The translations under genes and the position numbers were made by a program. 64,000 nucleotides of DNA. Source: Pseudoneurospora amorphoporcata. Its lineage: Eukaryota > Ascomycota > Sordariomycetes > Sordariales > Sordariaceae. Shown here in pieces: positions 1 through 11,197 of this stretch. Position 1 is the stretch's first letter; every line of letters begins with the position of its first letter. The stretch is taken from the NCBI GenBank assembly GCA_033297205.1, contig MU859152.1:62001-126000 (forward strand). The letters run 5' to 3'. The notes beneath the pieces are model-generated. The model was given only the letters and a program-made list of their open reading frames with translations. It did no database searches and was not told the DNA's origin.

Positions 1-1793
1 TCCCCCTCAGCTTCTTCTTCTTCTTCTTCTTTGCTCTTGCGCTTTCATTTCTGTAGGTAGGTGGCCAAACACCTCACATTCCTCTTCGTACATCCCCAAC
101 TTGCGCCAGCCTTGTCTTGTTCTTCTCAATCATATGGTGGTGGGTTTCTGTTTCAGTGAACACGTGCAACGCGACAACGACAGTAGAACAACGGAAATGC
201 AGAAGAAAAAAACAGGAAGAGAAGTTTGGTACCTTGGCTGGAAGGGGATCATTGATGCATCTACAATATCGGTACCATACCACTTCAGTACCATGTAATG
301 TGTGTAATATATGTCTGTTAGGTAGAGGTAAACTATCACAAACTGTCACCCATCCCGCCCGGCGTCCAGTAGTGGACTCTGCAGGGCCCTTCCAGTGCAA
401 TGCACATGCTTTCTCTCAGTCGGCGCAGCGGCAGGCAGCCAAGCAGTGCCCGAGGCCACGGAATGGATTGTGCATACACATTGGGGATGTAATGACGGGA
501 TATTGCACACATAGATGCAGGGATTTATATTGTGTATTCCGCGGCGGTGCCGCTGTCACATCACTTTACATTAACTACCTATCATGCAGTGACAGACAAG
601 TGTCTTTTGCTTCTTTAGCAATCTACAAGTTGTCTGGTGACTCGAAATGGTCATGTTTTTTTACACCGAAAAAGCGGCTTTACGTCATTAACGGCATATT
701 AGCCATGTGGTCTTGGTTAGGAATACCGTTCGAGTCCCATTCATTTGCTAGCGGGTATAGCCGCCGAGCGGGTTAGTGCGTGCTAGGCCTGAAAAGAAAC
801 TTGGCTGACTTACACGAGGGTATCGCCAAAAAAGGTGAGTTTTGAGCTTGGTTCTCTTGGACGCCAACGACAAAGAAGATAACGCAAATCCTTTCTAATC
901 ATCTCAAAATGTGTGGATAATGTCGCTGATCAACGCCCGCTAGAAAATATAAACGATAGAAACAAGTCAGGAAATCCGTCCCCCGTCTTGGTCTTGTGTC
1001 AGCTTACATGTTCTTAATTCCCAGATGCGGCAGGATACACAGCGGCAAAACCACGCGCGCTTGCAATGCAAGATTCAAGTCACAATCGAGATCAAGATTG
1101 CCCCTCATCACCCCTCCTCCCCGTCTCGTTGTCCAAAAGGGTCTTTAGGACTCGAGGTATACACTCCTCTTGCCCATCATACTCCAGGCTTTGATATCTG
1201 GTATCTGTAGTACCATGATACAGACCACGTAACCGGTTTCTTCAACAATATTTTAGGCCAATGCAGGGTACATCATGACCGATCATGGCGGCCATCGCTT
1301 TCCCGGTTTTCCCTGATTGCACCATTCCATCGGGTCGTTGTCCGACGTCCGATACACACAAAGAGGCGTTCATGTGAGCATGCACATTCACACACCACAC
1401 ACGAACGATAGCCTTAACACGAGGTTGTAGTAGCCGAGGTGGGGGAGGCTGTACATCGACGATTCGGGATATTCCTGAAACGTTCACTTGGTAAGCCTGG
1501 CAGGCTCAGCTTGGACAAACCTTCGTAATCAAGCTGGAATCGATTGGATAGGCAGGTTAGCACGAGAAACAAGCGCAGGTGATAATGTCCTTTAAGAAGA
1601 TCGAAACAAGTTTCTCCTTATTCTTCATATGTGTCGCTGTCAAATACCCAACAAATTCTAGCAGATATGTATCGCCGTTAACCCCCTTTTAATCTAAAAA
1701 CAAAAGAAGAAAAAAAACCAAAAAAAGAAAACCAACAGGATATATCCATCACTTAATCAAACCTAACTCATCATATAAACAAGCGAACCGCTT
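1..1793. other. Intergenic region at window start, no gene supported
   Basis: I see no coding region here. A CTT trinucleotide run lies at about 10-33. A 219-codon open frame at 117-776 has no recognisable domain, no family resemblance and a composition like translated non-coding DNA. The right part is the 3' flank of the lactate dehydrogenase gene, including an A-rich stretch at about 1695-1735. Confidence 0.5.
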
Positions 1794-3377
1794 TTAAATC
1801 TTGGACTTCTCCGCAAACTTGATCCTCTGCGCCGGTGTAATCAAAGCATCATACGAGAGGTTGGAAAGCGTATCCGTCGGCGGCGCGCCGTGGTTGAACA
1901 GACTCCTGAGATCGAGCAAGCCGGGGTTGAGGTCCTCCATCTTGGTCGCGCCGATCAGGCGCATGTTCATCTCCATCTCGTCCTTGAGCAGCTGCATGGC
2001 GCGGTCGACACCATCGAAGCCGTACGCCGACATGGCGTACAGGAAGGGGCGGCCGATACCGACGCCCTTGGCGCCCAAGCAGAGGGCCTTGAGGATATCG
2101 GTGCCGCGACGGATGCCGCCGTCAATGTAGATCTCCATCTTGTTCTCCAGGCCAAGCTCGCGGAGAACGGGCATGGTCTCGGCGAGGACCTCGATGGCCG
2201 AGCGGGCGAACTCGAGCTGGCGACCGCCGTGGTTGGACAGCACGACACCCTGCACGCCGGCCTCGATGGCCTTGATCACGTCCTCGACGCGCTGGACGCC
2301 CTTGAGGATGATGGGCATCTTGGTGATGCTCTGGAACCAGGGGATGTCCTTCCAGCTGAGGGCGGGGTCGATGAAGCTGCTGATGGCGCGGGCCGCACCC
2401 TGGTTGCGGTTGGTCTCCTGGCCTTTCTGGACGTCACTGCCGTCGTCGGTGAACTTGACGCGCATGTCCTTCTCACGACGGCCGAGCTGGGGCGCATCGA
2501 CGGTGATGAAGAGGGCCTTGCAGCCGCGCTTCTCGGCATGCTTGACAATGCGCTCGGTGATGGCGCGGTCCTTGTTGACGTAGAGCTGCAGCCACTGGAC
2601 CTGGTCGCTCTCGGCGGCGTCCATGATTTCGTCAAAGGCGCAAGAGGCGAGAGTGGGAATCATCTGGACGACGTTGTGCTTCTTGGCGGCGCGAGTGAGC
2701 AGAACCTCACCCTCAACGTGGCCAAGCTTGCCCAGGGCAGTGGCAGTGACGTAGAAGGGAACATCCACCTTGGTTCCGAGCATGGTGGTGCTGAAGTCGA
2801 CGTTCTCGACATCGACCAGGACTCTGGGGCGGAACCAGATACGGTGGAAGGCGGCGTGGTTTTCGCGAAGAGTCTGGAAAACACATGAGGTTAGCAGATA
2901 GGTTTAGCACGGGCAATCCCAAAACGGGCCGGAAACAAAAGAGAGACTTGCAATCTCATCATCCGCCGCACTAGAGTAGTAAGCCCAAGCGGTCTTCTTC
3001 ATAACCCTCTTGGCCACAGCCTCAAAGTCAAGCAGGTTGTAGCACTGCTCGAGCACGGGCATCTCCTCAATGCGCTTCAAGCGCTCCTGCTCTTCGGGGT
3101 CGACCTCGGCCTTCTCGGTCGCAACGGTGGACATGTCGACGGGGCCCAGGTGCTTGTCCTTGGCCAGGTACTTGTCGAGAGTGTCTGGGGGGTGGATGGG
3201 GTCGAACTCCTCGGTAGCGTCCTTGCCGGCATATTTGAGGATAATCTTCATGCCACCGGGGTGCTCGGGCAGGAACTCTGTGATATCGTAGGCCTTGCCG
3301 TGGACAATGACCCAGCAGTCATCCTTGGTGTTGTGCTTGGCGACCTCGACGCCGGTCAATGGTGTTTGGGGGGCCAT
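1794..3377 (-). CDS. cyb2: Flavocytochrome b2-type L-lactate dehydrogenase (cytochrome b5 + FMN domains)
   Basis: Two exons, 3377-2952 and 2873-1794, give 501 residues. The N-terminal cytochrome b5 domain (about residues 5-85) has the haem-ligand motif EHPGG and a second His in DPIHPPD. The C-terminal FMN alpha-hydroxy-acid oxidase barrel has the catalytic SNHGGRQLE segment, the ILKGVQ lysine and the DGGIRRGTD phosphate-binding loop. The family oxidises L-lactate to pyruvate and passes electrons through haem to cytochrome c. The 78-nt intron starts with GC rather than GT and ends AG, with a CTAAC branch site; splicing it joins DDEI to TLRENHAAFHR in frame, as in the family. The protein starts directly with the b5 domain, so no mitochondrial presequence is visible, unlike yeast Cyb2. 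The substrate could be another 2-hydroxy acid. Confidence 0.9.
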
Positions 3378-3442
3378 TTTGACTAGCGTTGTGTGGTGGT
3401 TTCTGTCGGCTGGCTTTCGTCCTGTGGTTCCAGGTTTGCTGT

Positions 3443-3448
3443 ATATAA
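3443..3448 (-). promoter_or_regulatory. TATA-like element upstream of the lactate dehydrogenase gene
   Basis: A TATATA core lies about 66 bp upstream of the ATG at 3377 on the minus strand. It is a plausible core promoter element by position only. Confidence 0.35.
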
Positions 3449-4428
3449 TGCTCGGTTCTCGGCGTGTAAACCGGGGGAGAGGAAAGATACCTTAGGGTGG
3501 TGGTGTTGGTGGTCTGACTGTTCTTTCCGCTAACGGTATCCGGGGCGGCGGCGACAACCAACTACGTCAGACCATTAAAGATCTTGGCAGTGAAGCCGAA
3601 GACAGACAAGCAGTAATGAGAGAAAACAAGAAGACGCAAAACGAGGCAGGGAGACAAGACGATACAAAAGATGGCAACGCCGGCTATGACAGGCACGCTA
3701 GGCTGGACATAAGTACCCGTGAGAGAGCAAGGCGAGAGAGCGGCGCTTTAGCGCTTTGAGCCAACACTTCAGACGGTACCGTATTCAGCGGGTCACAGAG
3801 ACCCCTGGCCGTTACCTGGCTAACTGACTCCTATTTACCGTAGCGCACCAATCGGCCGCCCTCCCAATTCCAAATGACCCCAACTCGTGTGGGGAAAAGC
3901 TCGGCATCGGCTTCAAACGTGGAGATGCATGGTGCGGGGTCCTCGGGATCGTCCTCCCGTGGGAGGTAAGGGCCGCGATAACAACCCCACACTGCGACTC
4001 TCATCCAATCCGCCGTCCGATTGCCAGACCCCCCGGTCTCCTCCTGGAAGCGTAAACAAAACAAACCGCCAAGGAAGTGTCATGGAAGAATCTCCTTGCG
4101 ACAGATAAACATTGAGACCTGAAGAATACTCAAAAGTTGACAATCATCTACGTCCTAATGCTATTCTCTATTACACTCATATTTTCTTCTTCATTCTCTG
4201 CTGCACACCTGAGCTAACACCTTCGTATCACAGTCTCACCCACAATTGCCGTCATCCGATTCATCCGGGTTTCCTCTCCAACGAAAATGTTCCCACGTTG
4301 AAACGGAACAGGTTCCACCACCACTCCGCATACCAAAACAGCCCCACACATGGTAGTGTCTTGGTGGCCCATCACCATCCTTGAATAATAACACATGAAA
4401 GTGTTTTGTGTAGCCGTGTGCCGGCCTC
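3449..4428. other. Intergenic region between two minus-strand genes
   Basis: About 1 kb holds the 3' flank of the anoctamin gene and the upstream region of the lactate dehydrogenase gene. The short open frames on both strands show no family features. Confidence 0.5.
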
Positions 4429-6877
4429 TTACGAAGACTTGGTCTGGTTGGCCGCCGCCACCTGTGCGTTCATTGTCAGCCTCCAAGTTTCACTTTTGTG
4501 AGCGCTCAGCTGGAACCTCCAGTGCTTCTTTGGACGGGAGTCAGGGAGTCAGGTTTGTACTAACCGCGGCGATCAAACCCCGTCCGATCTCAATGGTCTC
4601 CGCCGCGCCTCTTTGGCGCAGCCAGAACAACTGCTCTGGCGTCCTGGTGGCGTTCACTCTGGCCTCCTCCTCGAGCGCCTCCCTTGTGATCTTCTCACCA
4701 CTGCTCACATGGCCTGGACCCTGGGCCTCCTCTGTGAGGTCGGCGTCGTGTCCGTGAGAACCAAACGTCTGCTCAAGCAGCTTCTTGCGCATGGCGTACC
4801 GCTCGGCGCGCTCCTTCTGCAGGCCAGGGTTGTCCAGCTTCTGGACCAGGCTGCGGACGACCAGCTGCACGGCAAAGTAGATGTGCTCGGCAAAGAGGAT
4901 GGACAGGAGCAGCGCCCAGCCGGAAATGTCCCAGGGGGTGCCGTCGGGGTTGATATCGTGCTTGTTGAACAGGTAGACCAGAGCGGCGCTGGTGATGCTG
5001 CCGAGCCACGAGAGGAAGCCGAGCGAGTTGAGCCAGGGTCCGATAGAGTCGGCGCGCCAGGGAACGGGCCGCTGGCTGCCGATGGCAATCTTCATGGCAT
5101 CGGAGCGGGCCTCAACCCAGTTGTTGACGAGGAAGGAGCAGGCGGCCAGCGGCCAAATGACGGAGAAGAGCGACAGATAACCGAACTGAACCACCATCTC
5201 GCGGTAGTCAACCGTGACATCGTACTCGTCAAGCTCGGCTTCGTTCCTGACACGCTTGAGGAAGTCTGCCTCATCGGGGTGGTCCTTGATCTGGAGCTCA
5301 TGGCCGTTGCCGGAAAACTCGGACTGCACCTCTTGAACCTTCTTGAAGACCTTGCGCTTGGCATACGGCACGATCACCTCGGTCAAGAAGTTGACGATCT
5401 GCGCGGTGACGGTGAAGTAGATGACTTGCTTTGTCAGCCTGTCGGGGTTGATCTCCCAGCTCTTGGTGACCGGCTTCTCCATGGTCGTGAAACTCTGGGC
5501 AGTGACCTTGAACACATCCAGGTAGGGGACAAGAAGCTTGCCGAACGGGACGTAGACAAAGGCCGTCAAGAAGATCGGGAGATACGAGGTGATGAAGTTG
5601 AGCACAAAGATCTTTTCAATGAAGGAAGCTTGGTGAGCATCGTGTGTCTCGTAGTTCTCTGCCTTGGTCAGCTGCTCGGCGAGGTTGGTGAGCAGTCCCG
5701 AGAAGGTCGGCATGAAAATGGTGAGAAGGACTGTAGGCAAAAAAGTCAAGTATTGCTTGAAAGGTCCGGTATAGATCTCGGTGATGAAAACCTCGATCGA
5801 GAAGCAGCTCGCAATCAGGCCACCAAGAACGACAACACAAGCCAGGGCGAATGGAATCTGGAGCAACTGGCGAGAGAGTCGCTTGAATGGCGAGTACACG
5901 CGAACGATCTCACCTGTGACCGGATCCTGAGTTTCCCTTTCAAACTGGAACTGCGGCCTGGGATGCTGGATTCTCGAAACACCGCGGACTCCCCAACGGA
6001 CAGCAAGGTCGACTTCCTTGGTTTTCCAGTGCTCAAAGAAGACCACAGACCAGAGCGAGTTGACTACGGCATAGAACCACGAGAATTTGCCGAGAATAAG
6101 CCAGGCGGCAAAGCCAAAGGCAGCCGGGAACAGCAGGAAGGCAAAGTATGACTGGAGGAAGGCGAAGTAGAAGGCGACGCGCTCGCCAAACTTGTCCCGG
6201 ATGCGGTTCAGGTCCTCCTCATCGAGAAAGTATTTGCCGGACCATGCCTTGATCCATCGGCGGTTGAACGCATGGTCGTGGAGGGGGAAGATGGAGTCGA
6301 CGTATTTCCACTTGCCCATCTTGGCGGTGATGCCGGCACCGCCCTCGTTCTTCGACTTGGTGATGAGAAGGTAGGTCAATCTGAGACGTTCGGCCTCGCT
6401 GACGGGTTCCTCCTCGAGGTATTTGGAAAGGTCCTGGTTAGGTGCGGAGGTGCGGACGCCGAAAAGCCAGTCCTGGATGCGATAGCGGTAGACCTGGGAA
6501 GTGAGGAGCTTCTCGGAGGCGATCTTTGTGAAGACCAGCAGGGAGGATTTCCCACCCGGTCTAACTTCGGTCGCAAATCCGACGGCGGAGAGAGCGTTGA
6601 TAAGCTGAATGAAAGCAGCTTCAGCTTCCTCTTTCTCTTTTACTAGGCGGATGTTAGTATCGTCTGATCCCACTAGAGAGGTCAGGCAGGAGGCGGACGA
6701 ACCAGAAGTGGTGGGCAGCTTGTAATGGAGCACGTAGTCAACGCTGCGCCTATGTTAGTCACAATTTCATTTCGAACCAAAATAGACCATGTGAAGCCTC
6801 AATCTCACTCACTCAAAGTTGGACCCGGTTCCGGGCTGCGCTTTGTCGTCCAGGTAAAACGACAATGGGTCGGCCAT
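4429..6877 (-). CDS. Anoctamin/TMEM16-family membrane protein (Ist2-like; lipid scramblase or channel)
   Basis: Three exons, 6877-6813, 6743-4565 and 4461-4429, give 758 residues. Intron 1 (69 nt) splices an N-terminal MADPLSFYLDD exon in frame to DVDYVLHYKLP. Intron 2 (103 nt, GTTAGT donor, GCTGAC branch) adds a short VAAANQTKSS tail. About ten hydrophobic segments fill the middle and C-terminal parts. The segments LVNNWVEARSDAMKI and LLSILFAEHIYF carry the acidic residues that form the calcium site in this family. Fungal TMEM16 proteins of similar length (about 735 residues) are calcium-regulated phospholipid scramblases, and yeast Ist2 tethers ER to plasma membrane; which role applies cannot be read from sequence. 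Without intron 2 the reading would end VSTNLTP, a weaker alternative. Confidence 0.88.
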
Positions 6878-7490
6878 CGTGTCGGTATTTGGCGCTGAGG
6901 CCCGATAGGAGAGGCGTCAAAATCAGGAACTGTTGTAGAGAGTTTGAGGTGTGATATCTGCCGGTCTATGCGCGCGATTGAGAGGAGGGACGTCCAGATA
7001 AATCCGGGACGATGATGAGATGAAAGTCCAGGTCGGGAGCTTGGTGAAGCTTGAACCCTGGAATTCGAGAAAGGGTGATCGACGTCACTGGGCGTCCATC
7101 CTGGGCTCTTGGCTCTTCAAACGAAGATTACTTGGTCTGTGCGTGGAGCGAATGCCGCCAACGTCAGAGTGAAACATGACATTGGAGAAGAAACATTGTG
7201 TGTAGCCTTGAGATTTGACTTTTACAAGCTATCAGATCTAGAAGCTGTAAGTTTGAGCCCGAGTTGCGCTTCGATCAAGAAGTTGTACTGGAAAGTGTTG
7301 GGCATTCATTCTCTCTGATCAAAGGTGAGCATTGTCTGACGAATGAAACCACTATGGAAGATCGGCGATAGTTCGCTTGAGTCTTGTGTACAACCGACCA
7401 AAATGAAAGAAACAACCTCCGGATATTGGAAATAAAAAGAGCTTTAGGTCTTCCAAGGGAGAACAAGATAAAAGCAGGAGAAAAAAGGAC
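6878..7490. other. Intergenic region, anoctamin 5' flank
   Basis: This is upstream sequence of the anoctamin gene. No coding feature is supported. Confidence 0.45.
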
Positions 7491-7497
7491 AAAAAAA
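7491..7497 (-). terminator. Oligo-T Pol III terminator of tRNA-Gly
   Basis: A run of seven T on the minus strand lies about ten bases past the tRNA 3' end, as expected for RNA polymerase III termination. Confidence 0.7.
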
Positions 7498-7507
7498 GAA
7501 ATCACAA

Positions 7508-7578
7508 TGCGCCAGCCGCGAATCGAACGCGGGGCCCATCGATGGCAACGATGGATTTTACCACTAAACCACTGGCGC
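7508..7578 (-). tRNA. tRNA-Gly (anticodon GCC)
   Basis: The 71-nt minus-strand sequence folds as a cloverleaf. The acceptor stem pairs GCGCCAG with CTGGCGC. The D arm holds the A box TTTAGTGGTA. The anticodon loop is TTGCCAT on a CATCG/CGATG stem, giving anticodon GCC. The T arm is CCGCG-TTCGATT-CGCGG, with the B box GTTCGATTC. There is no intron, and an oligo-T terminator follows. It reads GGC/GGT glycine codons. Confidence 0.97.
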
Positions 7579-8162
7579 TTAACAAGATTTCATAAATAAG
7601 ACGGCCAGGCGTACCATTCAAGTTCCAATCCCGATTGTTCATGGTACACTTCCGCACCACATATTTATGGCGGCCTTCCCTAACGAGAGCGAAAGGGATT
7701 GGACTATCCCTATTTGGTTTACTTTTAGCATTACTTTGCATCCAGTCTAAGATGATGACAGTCGCGACAAACAGGCCAAGAACACAATATGAGAGCAGAT
7801 TTCCCACCTGCAATGCGTGTCACGTCGAAAGCATTCATTTTCAACGTAGGCCTAATCTCTGACTATAAGATATTTGCAGTGTCTTCGTTCTTCGAAATGT
7901 TGCTGTTGTAATGCATTATCACCCTTTGGCGTGTCTCGAGTAGATCTATCATCCCCCAGGAGACTGTCCAAGGCCGTCTATTGCAGATCCCACGACTTGT
8001 TTCATGTCATGAAGCGGCACAGACGAAATAAAATTGTTGTTTACAGTACGATTGACGGCTCCTTATCGGGAAGGTTGCATTCTGCCACCAACGCCTGCAG
8101 TTGGATGGTCAGGGGTGCGCGTTGCGATGATGTTGTAAGTACTGCTGTTAAAGTCCGAGACG
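7579..8162. other. Intergenic region between tRNA-Gly and the hydrophobin-like gene
   Basis: No gene is supported. It holds the tRNA 5' flank and the distal promoter region of the next gene. Confidence 0.45.
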
Positions 8163-8169
8163 TATATAA
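8163..8169 (+). promoter_or_regulatory. TATA box of the hydrophobin-like gene
   Basis: TATATAA lies 93 bp upstream of the chosen ATG at 8262. It implies transcription starting near 8190-8200, which argues against the in-frame ATG at 8190 as the start codon. Confidence 0.5.
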
Positions 8170-8261
8170 TCGCTGATGTCCCCCTCGCGTTGGGATTGAG
8201 GCTGCCATTATTGTTGATCAACTTTATCACCACCTGCCTGTGTACAGTTGCTTCCATCATC

Positions 8262-8838
8262 ATGCGCGTCTCCTTTGTTTCGCTCGGGCTGGCTGTTCCT
8301 GCCATGAGCATGAGCGTGCTCCTTCCGCCGACCCACGCCGACGTGAAGGTAACTGCAGAAAGCAACACTGTCACAGGCACAGATGGCAAAACAACCTGCC
8401 CACCCAGACTGCTGACGATGTGCTGCGATTCCCTTGATTACTCCGGCTTCCAAGTCGAATGCGTTGGTAGGAAACGAACAGTCATTCACTCCTGCAAGAA
8501 GGCCTCTGAACTGATAATCATCAATTTCCAGGGCCCGGAAAGGTCGATTATCTCGAGAAATGCCTAGAATTCGATTCTAAGCCGATGTGTTGTTGCTCAT
8601 TTGACATACCACCCGATATGCCAAATGTAAGTGCGTGATAATGACTCGCCAAACCCTATGGTTGCCGTTCATATCGTGAAGTGGCGAAGAACAAATTCGT
8701 TGATGTTGACGTGACGATAATAACCCAAACTCTCGTAAACAGATCCCAAGACAGATCACCTGCGATAAGGATTGCAATGCGGTGAAGGACCCGGAGGAGG
8801 AGGAGGCCAAGGCCAAGAAGGTCGTTGGGGACTTGTGA
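8262..8838 (+). CDS. Small secreted cysteine-rich protein with class II hydrophobin-like spacing
   Basis: I infer three exons, 8262-8466, 8532-8626 and 8743-8838 (introns of 65 and 116 nt), encoding 131 residues. The first intron uses GTAGGA...TTTCCAG and the second GTAAGT...AACAG; reading frame holds across both. Residues 1-26 look like a signal peptide ending PPTHA before DVKV. Ten cysteines follow: C46, C54-C55, C67, C79, C88-C89-C90, C107, C111. The spacing C-X7-CC-X11-C-X11-C-X8-CC resembles class II hydrophobins (typically C-X9-CC-X11-C-X16-C-X8-CC), and the CP...L and KPMCC contexts also fit. Odd points are a shortened C4-C5 loop, an extra Cys making CCC, and a charged Glu/Lys tail at 116-128. 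A hydrophobin would be secreted and self-assemble at air-water interfaces. It could instead be an unrelated Cys-rich secreted protein. Confidence 0.6.
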
Positions 8839-9229
8839 TCAGCTCGTGATATCGCGGGTGACGCCATGTCCTTCGTTTTCGCCAAACATGGATAAATACA
8901 GTCAAGCTCGTTTTCCCTTCTCGATTGAAGGAAGTCGTCGCCATGCCGGATCTTGCCGTTCATTGTGCATGTTGATGTCGCCGAAAGGGCGTGGTTTTGG
9001 ACCTCCACTTTCCGGCTTCTGATTTTCGGCCGGCAGGCGTGCGACTCCCGAACGAAACGGGATAAGTGGATCCGACTTAGTGTGAGGGGTTCTAGAACTT
9101 CCGGCGCCAACTTTGTGGTATATATCGGGGAAGTCGCCGGGTGAGTTTCTCAACATCTGAATCGTTTTCTTGTGTTGGACTTTTGGTAGCCTAAGTTGTC
9201 TTCTCAAAAATCCCATACTACAATTCAAA
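8839..9229. other. Promoter region of the PLP decarboxylase gene
   Basis: No gene is seen. A TATATAT element at 9119-9125 lies about 110 bp upstream of the decarboxylase ATG and is the likely core promoter element. Confidence 0.45.
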
Positions 9230-10902
9230 ATGGACTCCCAGGGTTTCCGTGAGGCTGCTGCCACGGCCATTGACGAGAGTGAGTTTCGTGACTTTCTTGG
9301 ATTTTTTTCTCTCCATCATCACCCAACGGACATCCCACTAACGCTTATACAGTTGCCGGCTACTATGACAACCTCGATGATCGGGATGTCGTGTCCACCG
9401 TAGAGCCTGGCTACCTTCGGAAACTTTTGCCATCCGAGGCCCCGGTAGAAGGCGAGGCATGGACTGATATTCAGAAGGACATTGAGGGCAAGATCCTCCC
9501 CGGTATCACTCACTGGTAAAAGGCCACCTCACCAAGTTATTTTCTCTCAACAACCGAAGAAAACAAACACTAACTGTCAGACATAAGGCAACACCCCGGC
9601 TTCCACGCCTTCTTCCCCTGCGCCACCTCCTTCCCCTCCATCCTCGGCGAGCTTTACAGCGCCGCTCTCTCCGGCGCCTGCTTCAACTGGATCTGCTCTC
9701 CCGCCGTGACCGAGCTCGAGACGGTCGTGCTCGACTGGCTGGCCAAGGTCCTCGGTCTCCCGGAATGCTACCTCTCCACCGGTCCCACCCGCGGCGGCGG
9801 CGTCATCCAGGGCTCCGCCTCCGAGGCCGTCCTGACCGCCATGGTCGCCGCCCGCGACAAGTACCTGCGCGAGACCGTCCCACTCGAGCAGTTCCCCGAA
9901 GGTTCTGAGGCGCGTGAGGACGCCATCGCCCACAAGCGCAGCAAGATGGTGGCGCTCGCCACGACGGCCACCCATAGTTCCACCAAGAAGGCGGCCATTA
10001 TTCTTGGTGTGCGGTTCCATACCATCGCCGTCCACGCCGATACGGGATACTCGCTCACTGGCCCCGTTTTGGCTAAGACGCTCGCTGACCTGCGCGCCCG
10101 CGGCCTCGAGCCCTTCTTCATGACCGCCACCCTCGGCACAACTGATACCTGCGCGGTCGACGATTTTGCGGGTATCGTGTCCACGCTGAAGTCGGATCCC
10201 GTGTACCCTGCCGGTGCCCCCGGTGAACTGTGGGTGCACATCGACGCCGCCTACGCCGGCTCCGCCCTCGTTCTCCCCTCGGTCCAGGAGCAAGTCTCCA
10301 TCTCGCTCATCGAGAACTTCCACTCCTTCGACATGAACATGCACAAGTGGCTCCTCACCAACTTCGACGCCTCGTGTCTCTACGTGCGCGACCGCAACTG
10401 GTTCATCCAGGCCTTGACCATCAACCAGGCCGTGTACGGCAACAAGGCGTCCGAGGGCGGCTTGGTGACGGACTACCGCGAGTGGCAGATCCCGCTTGGT
10501 CGCCGCTTCCGCTCGCTCAAGATCTGGTTTGTGCTGCGTTCTTACGGCGTCAAGGGCCTGCAGAAGTATATCAGCCGCACCATCAAGCTGGGCGAGGAGT
10601 TTGCCGATCAGCTCAAGTCGAGGCCAGATCTGTTTGAGATCTTGACTGGTCCCAGCTTTGCCTTGACTGTGTTCAGGGTGGCCGGCAAGGAGCAGGGCAA
10701 GAGCGAGGAGGAGCTGAATGCGCTTACCAAGGCTGTGTGCGAGAAGATCAATGCTTCGGGCAGGATGTGGGTGACTAGCACGGCTCTGGATGGCAGTTTC
10801 GCTATTCGCATGGTGACTAGTGTGAGTACGACTGAGAAGGAGCATGTTGACAGGGCATGGAAGATTCTAGTTGATGCGGCGGAGGAGGTTGTCAAGGCTT
10901 AG
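9230..10902 (+). CDS. Group II pyridoxal-phosphate amino-acid decarboxylase (aromatic amino-acid decarboxylase-like)
   Basis: Three exons, 9230-9278, 9353-9515 and 9588-10902, give 508 residues. Both introns (74 and 72 nt) have a CTAAC branch site; the second ends in AAG rather than CAG. The protein has the family fold: the GGVIQGSASEA substrate/cofactor loop, HIDAAYAG with the cofactor-binding Asp near residue 290, and NMHKWLL with the Schiff-base Lys near residue 324. Length and motifs match DOPA/tyrosine/tryptophan decarboxylases, which release CO2 from aromatic amino acids to give amines. The exact substrate cannot be told from sequence. The gene is convergent with NTE1, with 295 bp between the stops. 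It is intact and GC-rich, with strong C/G third positions. Confidence 0.9.
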
Positions 10903-11197
10903 AGCGTGGGTTAAAAGACGTGGCGCCGGGTAGACAAAAGCTAGAGATATGGTAAAGGACTGAAATAATGCAGAGCATCAACACAAACGTTTCCTTCTAA
11001 CCGAGCCACCGAGACTTGTACAAACCCCCTACTACTACCAGTGACGAACCAAAACATACATAGACGTCAAAAAAATTAGTATAACTTTGTCGTTACACAT
11101 GAGATGTGATGCAAATGATAAACGCAATGCAACCCTCATCTTCTACTCATTCTCGACTTCTCTGAGCCCGCTATCGCAACGCAACCAGATGCCAGCA

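Noticed and set aside
695..740. tRNA-like A-box and B-box (GTTCGAGTCC) motifs
   Set aside because: The two boxes are too close together and no acceptor, anticodon or T stem can be paired.
117..776. 219-codon plus-strand open frame near the window start
   Set aside because: No domain, no hydrophobic pattern, no splice or leader signals and irregular codon choice; treated as chance.
1890..2888. 332-codon plus-strand open frame
   Set aside because: Antisense shadow of the FMN domain of the lactate dehydrogenase gene.
4613..6151. 512-codon plus-strand open frame
   Set aside because: It is antisense to the anoctamin gene; the long frame results from the GC-rich third positions of the real gene and shows no domain.
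9577..10845. 422-codon minus-strand open frame
   Set aside because: Antisense shadow of the PLP decarboxylase, which has clear catalytic motifs on the plus strand.
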